Positions 34,073-45,699 of a DNA stretch of 64,000 nucleotides are shown here, piece after piece (the stretch's first letter is position 1; each line of letters starts with the position of its first letter). The notes beneath the pieces were generated by a model, which saw only the letters and a list, made by a program, of their open reading frames with translations, was not told the DNA's origin and did no database searches. Position numbers and translations under genes: made by a program. The stretch spans positions 3,782,001-3,846,000 of the forward strand of contig NC_087074.1 of the NCBI RefSeq assembly GCF_026151205.1, given 5' to 3'. This DNA comes from Bolinopsis microptera. Lineage: Eukaryota; Ctenophora; Tentaculata; Lobata; Bolinopsidae.

Positions 34073-35888
34073 CTAATTAGCAGTACTGAACACACTCCAT
34101 CTCCTTCTCTTCAGCTCTCCTTTCAGCAGCTCAATTTCCTTCTGACTCCCCTTCAACATTCCCTTATTCTCGTACGCACGCCGGGACAGATACGGTAACA
34201 CAGCCTCAATGGGTCCGTACGGTACGTACTTATAGCTGCAGTACCCACCTGCTCCTAACAAGTACGTGACTTGATCACACATTCCAAGCAGCTGCCCGAA
34301 GAAGATACCTCCGTTTGCCGGACAAATGCCGGACTGTCTCATTCGCTCCACAGACCACAACGTACTGGATGGTGAATTCGTTGTGGGATGCTATTATCAC
34401 CTGACATTTCTGTCTTTCGATCTGCTTCAGGACGATTTCAACCATATTGTGGTAGCATGAGTTCGTGTGTGCTTTATCGGGGTATATAGGGTCCTCGTAG
34501 TTAAGGTCGAGCGCACGTTGGCGTTCTTGTTCCATGTACGCGCCACGGACAAGCTTTGCGCCGAGTTTGTAACCCAGCACGTTCGCTTTATCTGCATCAT
34601 AGATATGCTGGGACGGGGTGGACTTTAGATAACACTGATACGTGTTGAACACGTGAACGTTTTCCTTGTTATATCGGGACATCATCTTGTTCGCAAAGTA
34701 GCCTATCATAGGTTGGAAGTAGGTCTGTTCAGCGTCGATGAGTATCTTGGCATCCAACTCAACTGCGCGGTCGCACAGCACAATCAGTCTTTCTTCGACT
34801 CTATTAATAGCTTCTAAGTGATCGGCACTCATTTTAATTTTACCATCAGGAAGATTGAGATGTGTTAACACGGTGTAGAGTGGTTTCTCAGGTGGACCAG
34901 GCATGCAAAATTCACGGAATCTGTGGTATTTAATATGGCCCATTTCATCCGGAGACATTGAATTATACATATCTGTGATTTCACTTTCGTTTAAATCAGC
35001 GCCCAGACTGGTCAACATAGCTCGGAAATTATCGAGCGTCATTCTTAGTTCTGCAAGAAGTTCTTTGGGTCCTAGTACATCTTTAGGCAGGTACTTGGTG
35101 TTGATATAGGAGGGCAGCGTACCTTCAAATGTTTGGGAATGTTTGATATACAACTCCTGGATCCGATGCAAAAAATGAGAGCCTTCAAGCAGTGCGTTGG
35201 GTTTACCCAGACCTGTGACCTTGATGGCGGAGAATGCGTTTTTATCACCAACTTGGCTCGCTGTCTCCAAACATTCCAGGATCATTTTCAAGTTCTCCTC
35301 ACAAATGTCTTCTCCTTTGTAAGGATAAGCTCGAGCTACCGCTTGGTGGGTGTTACGTTTGGAGGAAATGGAATCCTGCTTAAACTGCACTTCTGTAACA
35401 GCAATCTCGGGAATCTCATCTGTTTCTTCCTCCTTCAGATCTGCTTCAACTGAGTAATCCAGGATGGGCTTCACCCCGTACTCCTGCATTTTTGAGAGTT
35501 TTGGTCGGAGATCATTCACATCAGCTCCACCGACAAACTGACCATAAAACGTCATCCTCATAACAGAATCAAACATCTTTTTCGGCAGCATTATTTTGGA
35601 GAACTTCAAGAGTTTCTCGTTGTTATTTACAATGGAATCAATACCACACAGACCCAGCACAATACGGGATCTAAACAGTTCAAACGTGTTTTTCGACTCA
35701 TACGCTGCTTTCGCATCCTGGAAGTTCAGGAGAACGGGCGGAACAACGTGACTGTCAGTTTGTGCGTCAGAGCGTTTGTGACGGGCTGGAGTGCTGTGCT
35801 GAAGTTGGGGTAGAGCTTGCAGACGTCCGTATCGGGGGAGAGCCCCCAAACTTGTTGATCTCAGTACATTGTTGACTCTTAGCATCAC
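34073..35888 (-). CDS. prodh: Proline dehydrogenase, mitochondrial (one frameshift)
   Basis: FAD-dependent inner-mitochondrial enzyme that oxidises proline to pyrroline-5-carboxylate and passes electrons to the quinone pool. Residues 1-40 form an Arg-rich, acid-poor mitochondrial presequence. Family landmarks follow in order: ILIDAEQTYFQPMI, NTYQCYLK, KLVRGAYMEQERQRAL, YEDPI, TNSCYHN, IIASHNE, then FFGQLLGMCDQ, YKYVPYGPIEAVLPYLSRRA and a short tail to TAG at 34073. An EF-hand-like stretch lies near residues 290-335. The frame breaks near 34355, between SHNEFTIQY and VERMRQSG. By comparison with the family about seven extra bases are present (GTTGTGG/TCTGTGG near-duplicate), so the part beyond reads in another frame. 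There are no introns over 1.8 kb, unlike vertebrate PRODH; a retrocopy or intron loss is possible. The break may be an assembly indel or a real mutation. Confidence 0.88.
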
Positions 35889-36451
35889 TGTAAAACTGAC
35901 ATTTCATACGAAATTTATTATAGGAAAATACAAGGAATATTATATCATAATACCAAGGCATCAAGCAAAGCTTTGAACTTTCTTGATATGATAAATAAAT
36001 GCATCAATGTAAAATCTTGTCGGTAAAAGGTTCCCGAGGAACATCAAAGAGGAACAGCAAGCCACTATCAGTATCACCAACGGTAAAGTTTCAAAATTAT
36101 TATAACCATGTATCTCATAATATACTATTGGCAGAGAAAGCTGCGTTATAATGCATACTGCATAGGTTATTGAATAATCGCAAGCAGACATACTAGGCTT
36201 TTAAAGTATAAGTATGCATGACAATTTGTGAAATTAAATCTTGGAAAATTCAGTTACATATTAATCACGAGACACGACTTAAATTATAAGTATAACTTTC
36301 AAAAGAATCTGCACGACTGCACCGAACAGGAAACTCTCCAAATGTGTCTACTGTTCATGATAAAATTAGAGATACTCCTTACAAACTCAAGCAATTATCA
36401 ATTAAGCACGGTGCTAAGTTAAAACTGACAGGATACAAGAACACGACCCAA
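35889..36451. other. 5' flank of proline dehydrogenase
   Basis: The presumed promoter region, ending at the left edge of the Crypton-like element. No clear TATA element or exon recognised. Confidence 0.35.
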
Positions 36452-37325
36452 ATATAACACACATAACCCCGGCATGCGCAGGGATTATATTTCAATTTTT
36501 CCCGCGACGCGCGGGAAAAATTGATAATAATTTCGAGTGCGAAGCACGAGGGATTATTATGAAAATAACCCCGAGGTGCTTTAGCACGAGGGGTTATTTT
36601 AATATAACTTAAGCTTGCCGGTGTTATGTGTTATAAACCCCTCCGGGTTAGTGCTAGGACCATTACATTTTATATTTTACTCTTAATTCTTGTTATTGGA
36701 GGTAATCATCATGATTATTCGAAATGGAATTGAAGAAGTAATAGCCGTATATTGAAATTCATTAGAATTAGTCAGATAGAAGTATATAAAATTAGATAAA
36801 TAGAATTTATAGAACCAATAAGGTAATCGATTTAATTCACAAAATCTGGATTCTGTAGTCTGAAAAAGGCTACTTTCATTAGCAAACAAGTTATCAGTAA
36901 AAGTCAAAATAAACAATTATTTGAATTTAGGATTGTCCAAGATCTCGGTTCATCGATATGTAGAATTAAAACCAACAAGGTAACAGATGTAATACATCAA
37001 ATCTGGAGTCTGTTATCAGAAAAAGGCTACTTTAAATAGCAAACAAGTAATTAGCAGGAGGAAACAAGTTTGCATGCTGGGTTTTGGAATATCTCGACGA
37101 TTGGGTAGTCGGAATTCAAACACCTTCAGTCTGCACGGTGGGGATGCGAGAATGGTTGAAATTTCTTCTGCTGATAGCTCTTGTTCGAATCTGGAATTTA
37201 AAAAAAATTAATTGAGCTCAATCATAGTATTAAGTTAAACTTAAGCATTGTAAATAATTGACATTTTAGGGTTGAAATTAACTAGCTGAAATTTCAAAAA
37301 CTTAGTTAAACTGGGTTAATTATAA

Positions 37326-39712
37326 ACCCCTCCGGGATAGAATAAGATTCTGATAATCCCGGCTCCCGCTAAATAGATTTTGATAATCCCGCCTCCCGCT
37401 GTTAGTTTTTTCCCGCTGAATGAATAACCCCGGCATAGTTTGTATAATCCCGTCCCGCTATTTGGTTCGACCCGGTTCAGTTATTTAACAGATATTAATT
37501 TGTCTCTCATGAATAAGGCTAGTTTTAATCTTCCCACGAGAATATCTGTTCGGCGCTTAATTAATGTCACGTGTCCTGATGACACGTATCACGTGACCTC
37601 CCACTACGACGCGCATTCGTCAAAAATAACACGTGACCTATAACCTAACGTAATAAATATAGATCTGCTTGGCACGTGCCAGGAGTTGGCAAAGTTCCAG
37701 CAAGCTCCTTGTTATTGAATATCTTGGACCAGTTCCAAAACCTGTTCATTAGTTTCGTTTGACCGTTATTGCGCATGGATCTTAGTTCAGCCTCAGAGGA
37801 GGATAACCCCTTATTTGATGTTAGAGTGGAGGAACTTCTCCAAAACCGTACACCAGCTTCAACCATCAAAGTGAACAATTGGGCAGAAAACAAATTTGAT
37901 ACCTGGCTGGAAACCACGAGCTTTCCCTATCTATCCTTTGAAGATGTTGACTACGACAGATTGAATTACATAATGGAGCGCTTTCTTTGCGACGTTGGGG
38001 AGAAATTGAAATACCGCTCAATGCATTCCGTTATAACTGCCTTGAATAGGAAGCTCAAGGAAAGGTCCGTCGACCAAGACCTTTTTGTGACCAAACGGTA
38101 CGAGCGGTTCAGGCGAGTGTATGATGGGTGGCTGAAAGAAAAACAGGCGTCTGATATCAGTTCTCCAACTAATAAGGCTGGTTACATCACAGAGGCTGAG
38201 GAAGAAAGATTGTGGGATAGTGGAGTATTCGGGATCAGCACACCTATTCAGCTGCTAACCACAGTAATATTTCTGTTGTGCAAAATATTCACGCTCCGTG
38301 GTGGAGATTAGTTGAAACAACTTAAATCCGGTGACATCACGATCACAAAGCTTAAAGACAGGTGTGAAGTTTGGTACAGAGAACGCAGGTCAAAGAATAA
38401 ACAACCGGGTTTGAAGAGCATTAACAAAGAACGGAAACAGGTGCAGCATTTTGATCCAATCAACGAGTCATACTCGAGATCGTTTTCCTTTGTTTACCAA
38501 GTGTTTCTGAGTAAATCTCACCCCAAAGTGTCCGATCCTGAGTCGAAACTGCAACTCCTTCAACATTGTTTAACTTTGAAAAAATGTAAGAACTTACAGG
38601 AAGCTAAAGTGTGGTTCTGTAACCGGAGAGTAGTAGGGAAGAATTACCCAAAAGAACTATTCGAAAAAGCGATGGAAGAAGCCAAAATAGATCACAAAGG
38701 AAGGAACCTCTCCCTGCGATCTATCAGACCCTCCTCAATACACAGGATGGCAAAGAATAACGTTCACCCCGAAAAGATGAGGAAAAGAACCGGTCACTCT
38801 TCCATCTCTGCCCTGAACCAGTACACACGGTAAAAATAAAAATATTATAATTAACCCAGTTTAACTAAGTTTTTGAAATTTCAGCTAGTTAATTTCAACC
38901 CTAAAATGTCAATTATTTACAATGCTTAAGTTTAACTTAATACTATGATTGAGCTCAATTAATTTTTTTTAAATTCCAGATTCGAACAAGAGCTATCAGC
39001 AGAAGAAATTTCAACCATTCTCGCATCCCCACCGTGCAGACTGAAGGTGTTTGAATTCCGACTACCCAATCGTCGAGATATTCCAAAACCCAGCATGCAA
39101 ACTTGTTTCCTCCTGCTAATTACTTGTTTGCTATTTAAAGTAGCCTTTTTCTGATAACAGACTCCAGATTTGATGTATTACATCTGTTACCTTGTTGGTT
39201 TTAATTCTACATATCGATGAACCGAGATCTTGGACAATCCTAAATTCAAATAATTGTTTATTTTGACTTTTACTGATAACTTGTTTGCTAATGAAAGTAG
39301 CCTTTTTCAGACTACAGAATCCAGATTTTGTGAATTAAATCGATTACCTTATTGGTTCTATAAATTCTATTTATCTAATTTTATATACTTCTATCTGACT
39401 AATTCTAATGAATTTCAATATACGGCTATTACTTCTTCAATTCCATTTCGAATAATCATGATGATTACCTCCAATAACAAGAATTAAGAGTAAAATATAA
39501 AATGTAATGGTCCTAGCACTAACCCGGAGGGGTTTATAACACATAACACCGGCAAGCTTAAGTTATATTAAAATAACCCCTCGTGCTAAAGCACCTCGGG
39601 GTTATTTTCATAATAATCCCTCGTGCTTCGCACTCGAAATTATTATCAATTTTTCCCGCGCGTCGCGGGAAAAATTGAAATATAATCCCTGCGCATGCCG
39701 GGGTTATGTGTG
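37326..39712 (+). mobile_element. Full-length Crypton-like tyrosine-recombinase element, inner copy
   Basis: 2,387 bp between TTATAA repeats. The left end carries three AATCCCG..CCCGCT repeats (37330-37470), then the recombinase frame (37775-38833), then a non-coding 3' part. The right end (39570-39712) is a row of hairpins: AATAACCCC/GGGGTTATT, a GTGC/GCAC stem, and the near-perfect CAATTTTTCCCGCG/CGCGGGAAAAATTG. It has no terminal inverted repeats in the DDE-transposon sense. Short identical flanks and a single tyrosine recombinase fit site-specific integration of a circle, as proposed for Cryptons. Confidence 0.75.
37775..38833 (+). pseudogene. Tyrosine recombinase, inner copy, in-frame TAG
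   Basis: About 351 codons interrupted by one TAG at 38309-38311. The C-terminal half matches the Crypton/DUF3504 recombinase fold: IFTLRGGD (catalytic Arg I), then SIRPSSIHRMAKNNV, RTGHSSISAL and the nucleophile Tyr in NQYTR. TAG falls directly after LRGGD, where relatives have a Glu-like residue before a leucine (LKQLKSGDI continues normally). The His of the usual HxxR box appears to be Arg (RSIR). The N-terminal half (about residues 1-150) would be the helical core-binding domain. The same TAG is in the outer copy, so it predates the nesting. Either a helper recombinase is used, the stop is read through, or the lineage is dead. Confidence 0.8.
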
Positions 39713-39729
39713 TTATAATATTTTTATTT

Positions 39730-40788
39730 TTACCGTGTGTACTGGTTCAGGGCAGAGATGGAAGAGTGACCGGTTCTTTTCCTCATCTTTTCGGGGTGAA
39801 CGTTATTCTTTGCCATCCTGTGTATTGAGGAGGGTCTGATAGATCGCAGGGAGAGGTTCCTTCCTTTGTGATCTATTTTGGCTTCTTCCATCGCTTTTTC
39901 GAATAGTTCTTTTGGGTAATTCTTCCCTACTACTCTCCGGTTACAGAACCACACTTTAGCTTCCTGTAAGTTCTTACATTTTTTCAAAGTTAAACAATGT
40001 TGAAGGAGTTGCAGTTTCGACTCAGGATCGGACACTTTGGGGTGAGATTTACTCAGAAACACTTGGTAAACAAAGGAAAACGATCTCGAGTATGACTCGT
40101 TGATTGGATCAAAATGCTGCACCTGTTTCCGTTCTTTGTTAATGCTCTTCAAACCCGGTTGTTTATTCTTTGACCTGCGTTCTCTGTACCAAACTTCACA
40201 CCTGTCTTTAAGCTTTGTGATCGTGATGTCACCGGATTTAAGTTGTTTCAACTAATCTCCACCACGGAGCGTGAATATTTTGCACAACAGAAATATTACT
40301 GTGGTTAGCAGCTGAATAGGTGTGCTGATCCCGAATACTCCACTATCCCACAATCTTTCTTCCTCAGCCTCTGTGATGTAACCAGCCTTATTAGTTGGAG
40401 AACTGATATCAGACGCCTGTTTTTCTTTCAGCCACCCATCATACACTCGCCTGAACCGCTCGTACCGTTTGGTCACAAAAAGGTCTTGGTCGACGGACCT
40501 TTCCTTGAGCTTCCTATTCAAGGCAGTTATAACGGAATGCATTGAGCGGTATTTCAATTTCTCCCCAACGTCGCAAAGAAAGCGCTCCATTATGTAATTC
40601 AATCTGTCGTAGTCAACATCTTCAAAGGATAGATAGGGAAAGCTCGTGGTTTCCAGCCAGGTATCAAATTTGTTTTCTGCCCAATTGTTCACTTTGATGG
40701 TTGAAGCTGGTGTACGGTTTTGGAGAAGTTCCTCCACTCTAACATCAAATAAGGGGTTATCCTCCTCTGAGGCTGAACTAAGATCCAT
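39730..40788 (-). pseudogene. Tyrosine recombinase, outer copy, same in-frame TAG
   Basis: Inverted near-identical copy of the recombinase at 37775-38833; the predicted protein is identical, including the TAG (40254-40252) after LRGGD and the substituted HxxR box. It belongs to the outer element, and its 3' end is cut off from its own hairpin end by the inner insertion at 39713. Confidence 0.8.
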
Positions 40789-41243
40789 GCGCAATAACGG
40801 TCAAACGAAACTAATGAACAGGTTTTGGAACTGGTCCAAGATATTCAATAACAAGGAGCTTGCTGGAACTTTGCCAACTCCTGGCACGTGCCAAGCAGAT
40901 CTATATTTCTTACGTTAGGTTATAGGTCACGTGTTATTTTTGACGAATGCGCGTCGTAGTGGGAGGTCACGTGATACGTGTCATCAGGACACGTGACATT
41001 AATTAAGCGCCGAACAGATATTCTCGTGGGAAGATTAAAACTAGCCTTATTCATGAGAGACAAATTAATATCTGTTAAATAACTGAACCGGGTCGAACCA
41101 AATAGCGGGACGGGATTATACAAACTATGCCGGGGTTATTCATTCAGCGGGAAAAAACTAACAGCGGGAGGCGGGATTATCAAAATCTATTTAGCGGGAG
41201 CCGGGATTATCATAATCTTATTCTATCCCGGAGGGGTTTATAA

Positions 41244-41492
41244 ATACAGCAGGGCCCTCGCCCTAGGCCATACCTAATACAACAACTATAGCAGCCTCTA
41301 AGATGAAAATTAAGACAACACGGGTCCTGGAATGGAATGCTGCTTCACATGTGAACAATATAAAAGTCAACAAAAGGACTTTATCACGGACTTATGATGA
41401 AAAGATAAATTTAGTTTTCTCTCAACCTTATTCTCGAATAGAATAAATATTGAACGATATAAACTAATAGGTAGTACTACTCTAGTACATTA
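41244..41492. other. Non-coding spacer
   Basis: Short AT-rich stretch between the Crypton-like nest and the dispersed module. Nothing recognised. Confidence 0.4.
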
Positions 41493-42575
41493 CTGGGCCG
41501 CGCTCAGCCTGTCATTACCCCTAAGTTCCATGCCCGAATTTTCACTCAAATTTTTCACCCAAATAAAATTTGCCCGAATTTTTAACCCACATTTTTCGCA
41601 TCGACTGAAATATTCGGGCTAAAAAAATTCGTGAACTTGCGCACGAATTTTTTAAATTTCACTCAAATAACATAGTCGCTGCGGTTGTAATCAATACTAT
41701 TATTACTATAATTGCATTTCGTTGTCCTAAATGTTTCTGGGATTACCTAACGCATATCATCATAACACTAATGATAACAACGCTATTACACTACACATCG
41801 ATTACACGATTAGCCATTTTATTGAGGAGCTGCAGTGAGTCATTTTCGGGTTCCCAAGAACCAATGTTTTATTATCTGATATTTAGGACGACTGAGGCAT
41901 GAAGAGAACCGAGGAGGATGACTGAGGAGGACTGAGGAAGAGGACGAGGAGGACTGAGAAGGAGGAGGAGGACTGAGGAGGACTGAGGAAGAGGAGGAGG
42001 AAGCATCTAAATGTTATTTCCACAACATTCTTGTTTGTTTTTGTTCCGTTCTTGTCCGCCCTACTTTTTGTCCGTTTTGAAAATATAGGGTACCGAACGG
42101 ACAAAAACGGACACAAAACATGATCCCTCCCCAGTCCTTATATCTTTATATTAATTTAAGTTGGTCAAACATGTTAATTGCGAAGGAATTATTCTTGACT
42201 ATGAAAGTTCAAACAACTTAATTTAGATATGTCAACCCTATTTTCTTAAATTTATAACACAAAAAAGTTTATAGAAAATATATGAAGGACACTAATTTGC
42301 TTCTGCACATTGGTTGTTACACTAGTTTACGTGATGTTTACGTAATTTTCATCCTAATTTAAACTTAGGTGGTCGCAGTCTCGATCTCACCCGACGCAAC
42401 CAATACGCGTATCGATTTCCGCACGCAAATTATTTGGGCATGGAACATGTCACCCGAATAAATTTATTTCACAAATAAAATTTGCCCGAATTATTTTACC
42501 GTATTATTTGGCCATGGAACTAAGGGGTAATCTCTATTCGGTGTTTATGAACATGATAGCCTGAGGTCCCCAGGT
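41493..42575 (+). repeat. Dispersed ~90-bp module, copy 2, split by a 1-kb insertion
   Basis: GGGCCGCGCTCAGCCTGTCA lies at 41497-41515 and the rest (AATCTCTATT, GAACATGATAGCCTGAGGTC, CAG|GTAAGT) at 42529-42577. The continuity of the other copies shows that the piece between is inserted. Confidence 0.75.
41518..42527. mobile_element. 1,010-bp non-autonomous TIR transposon
   Basis: Ends CCCCTAAGTTCCATGCCCGA and (complement) CCCCTTAGTTCCATGGCCAA form about 22-bp TIRs with four mismatches. TA lies at each edge (41516-41517 and 42528-42529), consistent with a Tc1/mariner-like TA duplication. Subterminal ATTTGCCCGAATTTTT repeats occur near both ends. An AG-rich stretch (GGACTGAGGAGG repeats) sits at 41885-42000. 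No transposase. Confidence 0.75.
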
Positions 42576-42577
42576 AA

Positions 42578-42961
42578 GTAGTACAACGCTGCAGCACAAA
42601 ACTAAAGCACACTGCTGACTGCACAGCGAAGGTACTGGACAAGAGACAAGAGTACAATTGTCAAAGCGTCATATCATCGCCCTGTAAGGTAGAACCAGAC
42701 GATTTTATGCAGCACAGTAAAATGTTTTGAGGACTATTAGAGCTATTATGTGGGCTGAGAGTGCGAAATTGCAACTACATTGATGGAAAATACCAACTCA
42801 TAAAATTATCCCCGTTGGAGAACTGAACCGCGTTGGAGAAGTTTGCTGAACGACAATTTGAACAGTAAAACTGACTTGGTGGCAAAGGTGGCATTAACAA
42901 TTGAATTTGTGACCTAAAATAAAAATATTTAACGATAAACACCCCGTTATCAAAGGTAAAT
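42578..42961. other. No gene recognised
   Basis: Spacer between dispersed repeats. No ORF or structure supported. Confidence 0.4.
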
Positions 42962-43290
42962 TTGACGGATGTTACTCGTCTAAATTTCTTCGAAGTAGCG
43001 CGCGCCGCTTTCTTCTCGAAATGGCAAGTGCTACGAAGTAGCGCGCACCGGGCCAGACCATTAACAATGGTCAAAGGTAAATTAATTAAAGCTATTTAAA
43101 ATTTCAACAACGGTGTCAGAAGAGTGCTACAAACGAATTTTCGTATAAAAACTGGTTATAAAGATCGAAATATGGAGAGGTTGATTCACGATGTCAATCC
43201 TTCGCAGCTCGGTGAGGCACAGTGGTGCATCTCGCCGATCTACCGAAGTGGTTGCGAGAAGCATTATTTGATGCGCGCGCGACCCAGTAG
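42962..43290 (-). repeat. Dispersed GCGCGC repeat, copy 2 (inverted), plus associated block
   Basis: 42962-43065 is the inverted GCGCGCGCTACTTCG block. 43175-43290 matches 45596-45695 inverted (GAATCAACC.., GATCGGCGAGATGC, GCACTACTGGG). The two sub-blocks are in a different order in the two places, so they are separate repeat modules. Confidence 0.7.
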
Positions 43291-45420
43291 TGCATCGCGC
43301 TACAAATGGAGAGGAAGATGAACGAACACTATCACGTACCTTACCTTTTATAACGTCATTGAAAATGAAAAACGGTTGCACAAAGCTACCCGCTAAAAAG
43401 CCCGAAATTGCAATACAATTACTCTAAAAGCCCAAAATATCATAATTTACTACCTCACGTCACGTCTTGTGGTACATTAGCGGATATAGTAACCACGAAT
43501 ACGAGTCACGTTTACAAAATAGGACGGATTTAATACCCGGCGATTAAATTATTGTAACCATAACAACCAACAACAACGTGACTATGTAAGATAAATATAT
43601 TAGATATTCTTAACAACGTACCTAGCTTTAGATACCTATCTGCACAAAACTCAACTACAAAGACATGAGAGAGGGCGCCATTCCCTCTGAGCTGCATGCA
43701 TGCGCGCACAAAATGAAGCAATATACATTTTACAATTGCAAACTAAACATGCTATAATTTGTTGTAGCGCGATGCATTGACCATTGTTAATGATCAGGTG
43801 TTATGTAGGCATGAGGTAGTATTGTTAGGGAGGCAGGTAGTATATATAATCTGTATGATAAGCCGTTTATTCGTTGCATAATACCAAATGTCTCGTGCAC
43901 AGAGTTTGATTATAGATAATATTTAAGATTCTTTTATCTAATTACTTAGTCGGAACCCCGCAGAAAAGGGGATTGTAATTTGTAGTAATGTTTACGGATG
44001 ATCCATATAAGAAATTAAACAGCGATTTGATGAGGAAAGTTAAATACAATTTGACGAGGTATTCAATTTACGCAAAGTTTAACCTGGACCGAATGGTGCC
44101 AGACGGCGATTCTGTTTGAAACAAGGGCCGCAGAACTGTATAGATTAATTTTGTGGTGCCCAAGGGGCTGAGGTTATACCGGTTGATTTACCGAACTATT
44201 CGAATTAATCACGATTAAACCCAAGTTGCGAGATAAGGAACGACTGAGTTTATTATAGTGTTGAGTTCAAAGGTCAGTCATGCGGCTAGCATGATTAAAG
44301 CGGTAATCATATGAGATTGAGTGCAAGATACGAAACGCTCACGACTACAAAAGACATGTGCACGAGTTTCTGATCGCCTTTTCTTCAGCCATCGCTCTTT
44401 CTTCAGTAACACGGCCCAGGGTGGTTTAGTGCGTTGAGCTCTCTCCCATGTCACTAGTTTCACAAATAGATTGTCCCACCGCTACCAGAACACTTCTTCC
44501 CGTCACTCCCAGCACTAGGCCATGGAGTTTTATTCCCGAGGTATTGTTTCTCATATTGATTAGATGTTGTTCAACTTCATGGCAATAGTATTTTCCAATT
44601 ATTGCTTATATCCCTTTCCAGGACAACCCCCTCCCGCGGATTCTGCCTCATTCCTAGCCGTCAGGAGGGAACGTAGCCTTAGGAGAGAACGATGCCAAAT
44701 CCCGGTCAGTCACTAGACTTATTATACTGTATACATTGTTTAGTTAATTGTTGTTTGTTATTATATGTATTATTTTATTATATGTTGATTTATCCGTCCT
44801 GACGTGTCATTAGATTCTTAATTAAGACCATCGTATAATATGTCCTCTTCAAGTTCTCATATAAATCTACTTCAGCAGTGATCCTAGTAGCTACACGTCC
44901 ATCATAAAGTCAACCTGAGAGAGAGTCAGCCAACCCCGTAACACACAGTCACACACAGTTCCAATTGATCATCGTCATCCAGCTGCCCGACGGATTTAGG
45001 GTAACGGACTTTGCCATTTGATTACTTGTTTTGATACCTTATTGATCTTATTAAATACATTACTTTACAATCTTAATTTACGTGTTTCAATTGGCTATCT
45101 TCCAGATATAAATTCACCTAAAAGTTCGAAGTCCATAATTGCAGTATAAATTCCTGTCCTAAAATTTACCCTTGTACACATGAGAGTTTGGGCTTGAACT
45201 GGTCCCTGAGTGAGTCTCAAGCCAGGAGGTATTCCATAATATCGGAACTTGAATTTCCATACTCTAGTTAAAAGGAGCCCATTATACGTAGTTAATTTAA
45301 TGCCATCCAAATTTAATGAAATATAGTAAATAAATAATCTCTAGAAGTTATGGAAATTTGGAGCAGTAAATAGGCCGTTAAGTAAAGTTGTCGTGCTGAA
45401 ATCCGAGCACGCCTCTTAAC
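43291..45420. other. Mostly unassigned, one possible exon
   Basis: At 44633-44709 (plus) the acceptor CCCTTTCCAG and a GC-rich open frame (QPPPADSASFLAVRRERSLR) end at CCG|GTCAGT. It looks exon-like in AT-rich surroundings, but neither the protein nor a neighbouring exon was recognised. The rest shows no coding pattern. Confidence 0.3.
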
Positions 45421-45426
45421 ATCAGG

Positions 45427-45696
45427 CCTGGCGCGCGCTACTTCGTAGCACTTGCCATCGGGAAGAAAGCGGCGCGCGCTACTTCGAAGAAATTTAGACG
45501 AGTAACATCCGTTAACATTAACATTAACATTTCGAGAAGAAAGCGGCGCGCGCTACTTCGAAAAAATTTAGACGAGTAACATCCGTCAACGCAATGCACT
45601 ACTGGGCCGCGCCGCCATCTTCTCGCAACCACAGAATCACATGCAAATATGCAGATCGGCGAGATGCGAAGGATTGACATCGTGAATCAATATAAT
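45427..45696 (+). repeat. Dispersed GCGCGC repeat, copy 3, plus associated block
   Basis: Two full and one partial GCGCGCGCTACTTCG units separated by TAACATTAACATTAACAT, then the block homologous to 43175-43290 (inverted). Homology stops at about 45695, close to where the LINE insertion appears to begin. Confidence 0.75.
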
Positions 45697-45699
45697 TTG

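Larger units (their letters stand above)
36458..41237. mobile_element. Outer Crypton-like element split by an inverted copy of itself
   Basis: The outer, minus-strand element has its 3' part at 36458-37325 and its 5' part at 39713-41237. Between them lies a complete plus-strand copy (37326-39712). This gives the order A-B-A'-B': 36458-37320 is the reverse complement of about 38850-39712, and 37326-38850 of about 39713-41237. TTATAA flanks the inner copy on both sides (37320-37325, 39713-39718) and corresponds to one TTATAA in the uninterrupted outer sequence. The outer flanks are ATATAA (36452-36457) and TTATAA (41238-41243). The two copies differ at a few bases (for example GATTCTGATAAT against GATTATGATAAT near the left end), so this is not a duplicated read of one sequence. 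Confidence 0.85.

Noticed and set aside
36683-36916. 77-codon ORF in both arms of the Crypton nest
   Set aside because: AT-rich, no family resemblance; identical in both copies only because the elements are nearly identical.
36458-41237. Palindrome as assembly artefact
   Set aside because: The two halves differ at scattered bases and the TTATAA junction logic fits an insertion, so an artificial mirror is less likely; long reads would settle it.
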